A program made the position numbers and the translations under genes. Source: Silvibacterium dinghuense (GTDB lineage: Bacteria; Acidobacteriota; Terriglobia; Terriglobales; Acidobacteriaceae). Taken from it: 64,000 nt of DNA. The stretch spans positions 992,001 to 1,056,000 of the forward strand of contig NZ_SDMK01000001.1 of assembly GCF_004123295.1 (NCBI RefSeq), written 5' to 3'. This document shows positions 8,200 to 15,563 of the stretch, piece by piece. The notes beneath the pieces were generated by a model. It saw only the letters and a program-made list of their open reading frames with translations. It did not search any database and was not told the DNA's origin. The number at the start of each line of letters is the position of its first letter. The stretch's first letter is position 1.

Positions 8200-11004
8200 A
8201 TGCCAGAAGAATTAGCCAAAGCCTACGACCCGACAGCGATTGAAGATCGCTGGGCCGCCTACTGGGTGGACGAGAAGCTGTTTGATGCGCCCCCGGCCGA
8301 GAAGCTGGCCGGCAGCACTCCCTTCACCATCCTGCTGCCGCCGCCGAACGTGACTGGCCGTCTGCACATGGGCCACATGCTCAACCAGACGGAGATGGAC
8401 ATTCTCTCCCGCTGGCACCGCATGCTGGGCGACCCGACGCTGTGGCTGCCCGGCACCGATCACGCCGGCATCGCCACGCAGATGATGGTGGAGAAGCAGC
8501 TCATCGCCGAGGGCACGCACCGCAAGACTCTGGGCCGCGAGGCCTTCGTCGACCGCGTGTGGCAGTGGAAGCAGCACTACGGCGGCGCAATTCTCGAGCA
8601 GATGAAGCGGCTCGGCGCGAGCGTGGACTGGTCGCGCGAGTACTTCACCATGGATGAGAACCTCTCCATCGCGGTGAAGGAAGCCTTCGTGCGCCTCTAC
8701 GAGCAGGGGCTCATCTATCGCGGCAACTACATCGTGAACTGGGACCCGATTCAGCAGACCGCGGTGTCCGATCTCGAAGTGACGCACGAAGAGCGCGTGG
8801 GCAAGATCTACCACGTGCGCTATCCGCTGGCCGATGGCTCAGGCTCGATCGTCATCGCGACGACCCGTCCCGAGACCATGCTGGGCGACGTGGCCGTGGT
8901 GGTAAATCCCGCCGACGAACGCTATCTCGCGCTGCAGGGCAAGCTGCTGCGCCTGCCGCTGAGCGCCGTCAACGGCCAGCCTGAGCGCGAAATTCCGATT
9001 CTCGCCGACAACTGGGCCAACCCCGAGTTCGGCACCGGCGCGGTGAAGGTGACGCCGGCGCACGATCCGAACGACTACGAGATTGGCCAGCGCCACAACC
9101 TGCCGCAGATCACCATCATGGACGAGACGGCGAAGATCGACCTGCCGGGCTCGCCCTATCACGGCATGGACCGCTATGCCGCCCGCGAAAAGATCGTCGA
9201 AGACCTGCGCGAGCTTGGCCTGCTGGTCGACGTGAAGGATCACAACATGGCCATCGGCCTGAGCCAGCGCTCGGGCGCGGTGGTCGAGCCGCGTCTCTCC
9301 ACGCAGTGGTTCGTGGCCGTAAGCAAGAAGCCGAATCACGGTGGGCCCACGCTCGCCGAATCCGCGATTGCTGCGGTGAAGGCGGATGAGAACGGCAAGA
9401 AAGCCATCCGCTTTACACCGGAGATGTACGAGAAGACCTACCTGGAGTGGATGACGAACATCCACGACTGGTGCATCTCGCGCCAGCTCTGGTGGGGCCA
9501 TCGCATTCCCGCGTGGCACTGCGGTACCTGCAAGGAAGTGAACGTGGCGCGCGAGACGCCGAAGGCCTGCGCGAAGTGCGGCTCAACGGAGCTGACGCAG
9601 GAAACCGACGTGCTCGACACATGGTTCTCCTCAGGTCTGCTGCCCGTGTCTGTGTTTGGATGGCCCACGAAAGACGGCAATCCTACAGCAGACATGACAG
9701 CCTTCTATCCGACATCGCTGCTGCTGACCGGCTTCGACATCCTCTTTTTCTGGGTAGCGCGCATGATCATGCTCGGCTGCCACTTCATGCTCGAAGTGCC
9801 CGAGGCCAATGGTGCAAAGCGTGAGCTGAAGAATGCCGTGCCCTTCCGCGAGGTCTACATCCACGCGCTGGTGCGCGATGCCGACCGCCAAAAGATGTCG
9901 AAGACCAAGGGCAACGTGATCGACCCGATCGAGATCGTGGAGAAGTACGGCACCGATGCGGTGCGCTTCACGCTCGCGTCCATGGCCTCGCCCGGCACCG
10001 ATATCGCCTTCAGCGAAGCCCGCACCGAGGGCTATCGCGCCTTCGCGAACAAGATCTGGAACGCGGCGCGGCTGGTCTTCATGAATGTGGGACGCGCAGC
10101 CGAGGCCGGCATCCACATCGATCCGCATTCGCTGGCCAATTCACTCGGGCCGGAAGAGACAGCGCCGCTGGAAGCGCGCTGGATCGTCTCGCGCCTGAAC
10201 CGCACCGCCGAAGAAGTGAACCAGGCGCTCAGCAACTATCGTTTTCACGAAGCCGCGAACCTGGTCTATCAGTTCTTCTGGGGCGACTTCTGCGACTGGT
10301 ATCTCGAAATCGTAAAGCTGCGCCTGGACTTCAGCGAAGGAGCCGATCGGCAGGCGGCGAAAGCCGCGCTCGGCACCCAGCTCTCGACCTTCGAGGCTGC
10401 GCTGCGCCTGCTCTCGCCGTTCATGCCTTTCCTCACCGAAGAGCTGTGGCATGCCCTCTACGAAGGCCGCCCGCCGGCGCACTCCATCGCGCTGTCGCGC
10501 TATCCGCAGGCTCTTGACGAAGCGCTGGACAGCTCGGTAGAGCAGGAGATGATTACCCTGCAGACGCTCATCGTCTCCGTTCGCGCCAGCCGCAAGGACC
10601 TGGCGGTGGAAGAGCGTGCGCAGGTGCCGCTACGCGTTGCGTGCAATGCCGAAATACGCGCGCGTATCGAACCGAATGCGCAGATTGTCGAGCGTCTCGC
10701 CCGCGTCTCCGGCATCGAATTCCCTGAGACGAAGCTCGAAGGCAGCGGCATCCGCTCCACGCCAGAGTTTGACGTGCAGGTGGTCTATGAGAAAAAGATC
10801 GATCCTGCGGTAGAGTGTGAGCGTCTCAAGAAGGAGCTGGCCCGTCTCGAGAAAGAGCACGAGAACGGCCAGCGGCAACTGGGCAACGAGGCCTTTATGG
10901 CAAAGGCTCCGGCGCACGTGGTGGACGGGCTGCGCAAGCGGTTCGCCGAGGTAACAGGGCTGCTCGAGAAGACGCGGGCGGCACTGGCAGAGCTGGCCTG
11001 CTAA
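8200..11004 (+). CDS. valS: Valyl-tRNA synthetase
   Basis: 934 aa class I synthetase that charges tRNA(Val). The HIGH motif is H56-M-G-H59 in 'NVTGRLHMGHML'. The KMSKS motif is 'KMSKTKGN' near residue 566. A CP1 editing region lies between ('TTRPETMLGDVAVVVNP'). A zinc-knuckle-like CGTC...CAKC segment precedes 'DVLDTWFSSGLLP'. The C-terminal 70 residues form the tRNA-binding coiled coil ('CERLKKELARLEKEHENG'). Little Shine-Dalgarno is visible before ATG 8200, but the N-terminal PEELAKAYDP start fits the family. It heads a forward run into nadC. Confidence 0.97.
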   Translation: MPEELAKAYDPTAIEDRWAAYWVDEKLFDAPPAEKLAGSTPFTILLPPPNVTGRLHMGHMLNQTEMDILSRWHRMLGDPTLWLPGTDHAGIATQMMVEKQLIAEGTHRKTLGREAFVDRVWQWKQHYGGAILEQMKRLGASVDWSREYFTMDENLSIAVKEAFVRLYEQGLIYRGNYIVNWDPIQQTAVSDLEVTHEERVGKIYHVRYPLADGSGSIVIATTRPETMLGDVAVVVNPADERYLALQGKLLRLPLSAVNGQPEREIPILADNWANPEFGTGAVKVTPAHDPNDYEIGQRHNLPQITIMDETAKIDLPGSPYHGMDRYAAREKIVEDLRELGLLVDVKDHNMAIGLSQRSGAVVEPRLSTQWFVAVSKKPNHGGPTLAESAIAAVKADENGKKAIRFTPEMYEKTYLEWMTNIHDWCISRQLWWGHRIPAWHCGTCKEVNVARETPKACAKCGSTELTQETDVLDTWFSSGLLPVSVFGWPTKDGNPTADMTAFYPTSLLLTGFDILFFWVARMIMLGCHFMLEVPEANGAKRELKNAVPFREVYIHALVRDADRQKMSKTKGNVIDPIEIVEKYGTDAVRFTLASMASPGTDIAFSEARTEGYRAFANKIWNAARLVFMNVGRAAEAGIHIDPHSLANSLGPEETAPLEARWIVSRLNRTAEEVNQALSNYRFHEAANLVYQFFWGDFCDWYLEIVKLRLDFSEGADRQAAKAALGTQLSTFEAALRLLSPFMPFLTEELWHALYEGRPPAHSIALSRYPQALDEALDSSVEQEMITLQTLIVSVRASRKDLAVEERAQVPLRVACNAEIRARIEPNAQIVERLARVSGIEFPETKLEGSGIRSTPEFDVQVVYEKKIDPAVECERLKKELARLEKEHENGQRQLGNEAFMAKAPAHVVDGLRKRFAEVTGLLEKTRAALAELAC

Positions 11005-11031
11005 GCGCGAGAGGCCGACGGGACACGACGA

Positions 11032-11928
11032 ATGGACTGGAAGAGCAAGAAACTCGAAGCCATCCTGGAGCAGGCGCTGGTCGAGGACAAGGCGACCAAC
11101 GACATTACGACCGCAATCACCGTGGACCCGAAGCTGCGCGCCTCGGCCACGGTGATCGCCAAGCAGGACTGCGTGATCAGCGGGCTGGGTTCGATTCCCC
11201 GCTTCCTCGACATCTTCTCGCGGCTCGATAAGAAAGCAAGCGGCCGCTACGAGGTCATCAGCCATCCGGAGATGTTCGACGGCGTGCGCGTGAAGAAGGG
11301 CCAGGCGCTGGCGGTCATCCGTCACAACGCCCGCGTCATTCTTGCCTGCGAGCGCGTGATCCTGAACCTGATGCAGCGCATGAGCGGCATCGCCACGGCC
11401 ACGCGTGAATATGCGGACGCGATCAAGGGCACGAACGCCAAGGTACTGGACACGCGCAAGACCGTGCCCGGCCTGCGCCTGCTCGACAAGTACGCGGTGC
11501 GCTGCGGCGGCGGCGAGAATCACCGCCTCGATCTCTCCGACGGCATCCTGATCAAGAACAACCACATCTCGCTCGGCGGCGGCGTGGAAACGGTGCTGAA
11601 GCGCGCACGCGAGCTGCGCCAGCCCGGGCAGGTGATCGACATTGAAGTGCGCACCTTCGACGAGCTGAATATCGCGCTCGAAAACGGCGCGGAATCCCTG
11701 CTGATCGATAACATGACGCCCGCGCAGGTAAAGAAGGCCGTGGGTATCGTCCGCGCTTTTGAGAAAGAGCGCGGCGTGTCGATCCCCACAGAGGCTTCAG
11801 GCGGCATCACCATCGAGAATATCCGCAAGTATGCGCTGGCCGGCGTGGACTACATCTCGGTGGGCGCGCTCACGCACTCGGCCGTGGCCGTGGACCTGAG
11901 CATGCGCATCACGGCGGAGATTTACTAG
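11032..11928 (+). CDS. nadC: Nicotinate-nucleotide pyrophosphorylase (carboxylating)
   Basis: 298 aa. It converts quinolinate and PRPP to nicotinate mononucleotide in de novo NAD synthesis. Active-site signatures are 'VLDTRKTVPGLRLLDKYAV', 'RCGGGENHRLDLSDGILIK', 'EVRTFDELN' and 'EASGGITIENI'. An N-terminal alpha/beta sandwich precedes the open barrel. It begins 27 bases after valS and ends two bases before birA, so it is in a cofactor-biosynthesis run (NAD, biotin transfer, CoA). Confidence 0.96.
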   Translation: MDWKSKKLEAILEQALVEDKATNDITTAITVDPKLRASATVIAKQDCVISGLGSIPRFLDIFSRLDKKASGRYEVISHPEMFDGVRVKKGQALAVIRHNARVILACERVILNLMQRMSGIATATREYADAIKGTNAKVLDTRKTVPGLRLLDKYAVRCGGGENHRLDLSDGILIKNNHISLGGGVETVLKRARELRQPGQVIDIEVRTFDELNIALENGAESLLIDNMTPAQVKKAVGIVRAFEKERGVSIPTEASGGITIENIRKYALAGVDYISVGALTHSAVAVDLSMRITAEIY

Positions 11929-11930
11929 CC

Positions 11931-12737
11931 GTGGAGTCCTCTGCATTCGACCTGCCGGCGCTCGATCATGCGCTGGCGGGCACGCGCTTCGCGGGCAAGC
12001 TTGAGTTCTTTCCGACCATCCACTCCACCAGCACGCATGCCATGGCGCAGGGCGAAGCAGGTGCTGAGGATGGCACGGTTTACTTTGCTGACGAGCAAAC
12101 GGCCGGGCGCGGACGCGGCGCACATGCATGGGCTTCGCCTCCGGGCTCCGGTCTTTACGTAAGCGTGCTGCTGCGGCCGCAGCTGGCTCCGGCCGATGTG
12201 CTGTGGATGTCGCTGGCCGCAGGCCTCGCCGTGCATGATGCGATCCGCGCACTTACTTCGCTCGAAGCCGACCTGCGCTGGCCCAATGACCTGCTCTTCG
12301 GCAAGCGCAAGTTCTCGGGAATACTTACCGAGTTAAATGCCGAAGTCACGCGCGTGCGCTATCTCGTCATCGGCATCGGCATCAATGTGCACCAGCCTGC
12401 ATTTCCAGACGAGCTCAAAGACCTGGCAACCTCACTGCATATCGAGACAGGCCGCGACTGGCCCCGGCAGGAGCTGCTGGCGCTGCTCCTGAAAGCCATC
12501 GACCGCGAAGTGAATGCGCTAACGATATCGACCAGCGAAGCACAGCAGGAGATTCTGCGGCGGCTCGAGCGGGCTTCATCCTGGGTGCGCGGCAAGCAGG
12601 TCTATGTAGAAAACCAGCCGGGAATGGAAGGCGTAACCGAAGGTCTCGACCCGCGCGGCTTCCTGCAGATCCGCACGGCAAACGGATTGCGCACCGTACT
12701 TTCTGGCGGTGTGCGCGAACAGAAAGGCTCGCGATAA
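11931..12737 (+). CDS. birA: Biotin-[acetyl-CoA-carboxylase] ligase, monofunctional
   Basis: 268 aa, start GTG 11931. It activates biotin to biotinyl-AMP and transfers it to the biotin carboxyl carrier protein. Biotin-binding motif: 'GRGRGAHAWASPPGSGLY'. Further motifs: 'RWPNDLLFGKRKFSGIL' and 'IGIGINVH'. The N-terminal helix-turn-helix of E. coli BirA is absent, so it is a ligase without repressor function. A C-terminal small beta domain is present. It is tightly packed between nadC and coaX. Confidence 0.95.
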   Translation: MESSAFDLPALDHALAGTRFAGKLEFFPTIHSTSTHAMAQGEAGAEDGTVYFADEQTAGRGRGAHAWASPPGSGLYVSVLLRPQLAPADVLWMSLAAGLAVHDAIRALTSLEADLRWPNDLLFGKRKFSGILTELNAEVTRVRYLVIGIGINVHQPAFPDELKDLATSLHIETGRDWPRQELLALLLKAIDREVNALTISTSEAQQEILRRLERASSWVRGKQVYVENQPGMEGVTEGLDPRGFLQIRTANGLRTVLSGGVREQKGSR

Positions 12738-12740
12738 CCG

Positions 12741-13550
12741 ATGCTTCTCACGTTAAACGTCAACAATACGAATACGGTGATCGCGCTCTATCCGCTCACA
12801 GACGGCAACCCCGGCGAGCTGCGCATGACCTGGCGCATCAGCACGCGCCATCAGCAGACGGCCGACGAGTATGGCATCCTCATCCGCAACCTGCTGCAGG
12901 GCGAAGGCGTGGACAGCGCGGCGATCACCGGCATCATCATCGCTTCGGTCGTGCCGCCCATCGACTGGATTCTGCGCCAGTTCTGCGAGCGCTACTTCAA
13001 GCAGAAGCCGGTCTTCATCGAGCCCGGCGTGAAGACCGGCCTGCCCATCCTCACCGACAATCCGAGCGAAGTAGGCGCGGACCGCGTAGCCAACTGCGTG
13101 GGCGCATTCGAGAAGTACGGCGGCCCGTGCATCGTGGTGGACTTCGGCACGGCGACCAACTTCGACGTGATCTCGCGCAAGGGCGAATTCCTTGGCGGCG
13201 CCATCGCGCCGGGTCTGAACATCTCCGCTGAAGCATTGTTCGCACGCGCCGCGCGCCTGCCGCGCGTGGAGATCAAGAAGCCGGCAAAGGTCATCGGAAC
13301 AAACACCGTGGATAACCTGCAGATCGGGCTCTTCTACGGACATATCGGGCTGGTCGACAGCATCCTCGCGCGCATGATCGCAGAGCTGGGCGACGATACG
13401 GTGTGCGTAGCCACAGGCGGCCTGGCCAACCTGATCGCGGGCGAGTCCAAGTTCATCAAGCACGTGGACGACACGCTGACGCTCGAAGGACTCCGCATCA
13501 TTTATGAGCGGCAATCGCGCGCGCAGAAGAAACCGGCTGCAGGACGCTGA
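12741..13550 (+). CDS. coaX: Type III pantothenate kinase
   Basis: 269 aa, ASKHA-fold kinase for the first step of CoA synthesis. Motifs: 'GADRVANCVGA', 'VVDFGTATNFDVIS', 'GLNISAEALFARAARLPRV' and 'CVATGGLAN'. The N-terminal phosphate loop reads 'LNVNNTNT' where the family usually has DxGNTNT, so both the Asp and the Gly are Asn. The other catalytic Asp (VDFGTAT) is kept. The start ATG 12741 is four bases after the birA stop. The downstream gene starts two bases after its own stop. Confidence 0.93.
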   Translation: MLLTLNVNNTNTVIALYPLTDGNPGELRMTWRISTRHQQTADEYGILIRNLLQGEGVDSAAITGIIIASVVPPIDWILRQFCERYFKQKPVFIEPGVKTGLPILTDNPSEVGADRVANCVGAFEKYGGPCIVVDFGTATNFDVISRKGEFLGGAIAPGLNISAEALFARAARLPRVEIKKPAKVIGTNTVDNLQIGLFYGHIGLVDSILARMIAELGDDTVCVATGGLANLIAGESKFIKHVDDTLTLEGLRIIYERQSRAQKKPAAGR

Positions 13551-13552
13551 CG

Positions 13553-14263
13553 GTGCAGAATTATTTCAACTACTTCACCGAGATCGAAGTGCACTTCCAG
13601 CGGCGGCGTGGATCGCTGCTGCTGCTCTCGACGCTTGACTGGGCGCTGATCGAGACCTGGCGCGAAGCCGGCATTCCGCTCGAGGCCGTGTTGCGCGGCA
13701 TCGATACCTCCTTCGACAAATTTGACGCACGCGCCGCGAAGACCCGCGTCCGCCGCGTGAATGGCCTTGCATACTGCTCGCAGGCCATCATGGAAGCCGT
13801 CGAAGAGATGAAGGAAGCCGCGACCGGCGCGGCGAAGCAGGAAGCGGATGCCGAATCGGCAGCACCGGGCTTCGAACAGGAGCGCATCGCCGCACACTTG
13901 CGCGAGTGCGCGCAGGAGCTGGGACAGGCTCGCCTCACCAGCGTGGCAGCGGAGCTGGCCGCAACGAATATAACCAGCCTCAACTCGCTGGCGGAAGAGG
14001 CGCTGGCATCTCAGCCCAATCTCGAAGAGCTGGATCGACGCCTGCTGGTGATGGAAGAGAAGCTGCTCAGCGCACTGATGGCCACCGCTCCGGAAGAGGA
14101 ACTGGTGACGCTGCGCACCGAGAGCGAACGCGAGCTCGCGCCGTACAAGGCGCGCATGCAGGCCGCACAGATCAAGCAGGTAGAGCAGCAGTTCCTGCAC
14201 AAGCGATTGTTCGAGCGTTATCGTCTGCCAAGGCTTAGCCTGTTCTACATGAGGCAGGGATGA
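13553..14263 (+). CDS. Conserved hypothetical protein between coaX and rlmD
   Basis: 236 aa, start GTG 13553, not recognised as a named family. It is soluble and helical. An N-terminal segment 'QNYFNYFTEIEVHFQRRRG' is followed by 'LLLSTLDWALIETWREAGIPLE', and the second half is Ala/Glu-rich and likely coiled. It has no Cys cluster, no nucleotide-binding loop and no membrane segment. It starts two bases after coaX, and its last four bases overlap the methyltransferase start (ATGA), so translation is coupled. The context suggests a housekeeping role, but no function can be assigned. Confidence 0.8.
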   Translation: MQNYFNYFTEIEVHFQRRRGSLLLLSTLDWALIETWREAGIPLEAVLRGIDTSFDKFDARAAKTRVRRVNGLAYCSQAIMEAVEEMKEAATGAAKQEADAESAAPGFEQERIAAHLRECAQELGQARLTSVAAELAATNITSLNSLAEEALASQPNLEELDRRLLVMEEKLLSALMATAPEEELVTLRTESERELAPYKARMQAAQIKQVEQQFLHKRLFERYRLPRLSLFYMRQG

Positions 14264-15540
14264 AGCTCATGATCGAAAAGGCGATCTACGGCGGCGCCGG
14301 GCTGGCGCGGCATGAGGGCAAGGCCGTGTTTGTGCCCTTCACGCTGCCCGGCGAAGTGGTCGAGGCACGGATCGCAAGCGATCGCGGCAGCTATGCGGAA
14401 ACCGAGCTCGAAGCCATCATCACCACATCGCCCGATCGCACCACCCCGCCGTGTGCGCACTTCAGCATCTGCGGCGGCTGCCATTATCAGCACGCCACTT
14501 ATGCGGCGCAGCTGGCCATGAAGTGCGACATTCTGCGCGAATCGTTCGAGCGGGCGAAGGTGGCGGAGCGATCGGGTGGATTGCCGGAGATTGAGGTCCT
14601 GAGCGGCGAACCGCTGGGTTATCGCAACCGCGTGCGCCTGCATATCGACACGCAGACAGGACAGCTCGGTTATCGCAAGCGCGGCTCGCATGAGACACTG
14701 GCCATTGCGAGCTGCCCGATCGCAGCGCCTCTGCTTGTTGAAGCCATCCTGACGCTGAACGCGAACAGCGAGGCATGGGGACTATCGCAGAACTTCACAG
14801 AAATTGAGCTCTTCACCAACGGCGATGCGCTGCTGATTTCCCTGTGGGCCGAAGACGATGCGCGCGCAGCCTTTGCGCGGCTGTGGCCGATGCTCGAAGA
14901 GGCGCTGCCCGGATGCCTGGGTGCAGCGGTATTTTCTTCCGAGCGCGGCAAGCATGCGAGCCGGCTGCTCACCGCTGCCGGCGAACCGGGCTTTGCCTAT
15001 CACGCTGCGGGGCGTGAGTACGGAGTGAGCCTGGGCTCATTCTTCCAGGTGAATCGCTACCTGATCGATCCGATGGTCGAGCTGGTGACCGCCGATAGGA
15101 GTAGCGGCTCGGCCTGGGATCTTTATGCCGGTGTCGGCCTCTTCGCGCAGGCGCTCGGCGAGCGCTTCGAGCGGGTGACGGCAGTGGAGTCCGCGCCGAG
15201 TTCCAGCGCCGACCTGCGCCGCAATCTTCAAGGCAAAGCACAGCGCACCGTAAAGGCATCGACGCTCGATTTCCTGCGCGGGGCGGCCGCGCGCAAGGAA
15301 AAGACTCCGGACCTGGTGGTCGTCGATCCGCCGCGCGCGGGGCTGGGCAAGGACGTGACTTCCCTGCTGGGCAAGATCGGTCCGCGGCACATTACCTACG
15401 TTTCCTGCGATCCGGCGACTTTGTCCCGTGACGTGAAATCACTGCTAGACTCGGGCTACTCGCTCGAGCGCCTGCACATGGTGGACATGTTCCCCGAGAC
15501 CTTTCACATGGAAAGCATTGTGAAGCTCAGCAGGAAGTAG
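14260..15540 (+). CDS. rlmD: 23S rRNA (uracil-5-)-methyltransferase, RlmD/TrmA type
   Basis: 426 aa. An N-terminal TRAM domain (about residues 1-55) is followed by the iron-sulfur Cys set C65, C71, C74 ('PPCAHFSICGGCHYQH') with a fourth Cys near 148 ('IASCPI'). The SAM domain then runs through 'SFFQVNRYLIDPMVELV', 'WDLYAGVGLFA' and 'VVDPPRAGLG'. The catalytic Cys is in 'YVSCDPATLSRDV'. It methylates a uridine of 23S rRNA (U1939 or U747 in the E. coli paralogues). Which target applies here cannot be told. It overlaps the upstream unknown gene by four bases. Confidence 0.88.
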   Translation: MKLMIEKAIYGGAGLARHEGKAVFVPFTLPGEVVEARIASDRGSYAETELEAIITTSPDRTTPPCAHFSICGGCHYQHATYAAQLAMKCDILRESFERAKVAERSGGLPEIEVLSGEPLGYRNRVRLHIDTQTGQLGYRKRGSHETLAIASCPIAAPLLVEAILTLNANSEAWGLSQNFTEIELFTNGDALLISLWAEDDARAAFARLWPMLEEALPGCLGAAVFSSERGKHASRLLTAAGEPGFAYHAAGREYGVSLGSFFQVNRYLIDPMVELVTADRSSGSAWDLYAGVGLFAQALGERFERVTAVESAPSSSADLRRNLQGKAQRTVKASTLDFLRGAAARKEKTPDLVVVDPPRAGLGKDVTSLLGKIGPRHITYVSCDPATLSRDVKSLLDSGYSLERLHMVDMFPETFHMESIVKLSRK

Positions 15541-15563
15541 CACATGCGCGGCCGAGGCTGCGC

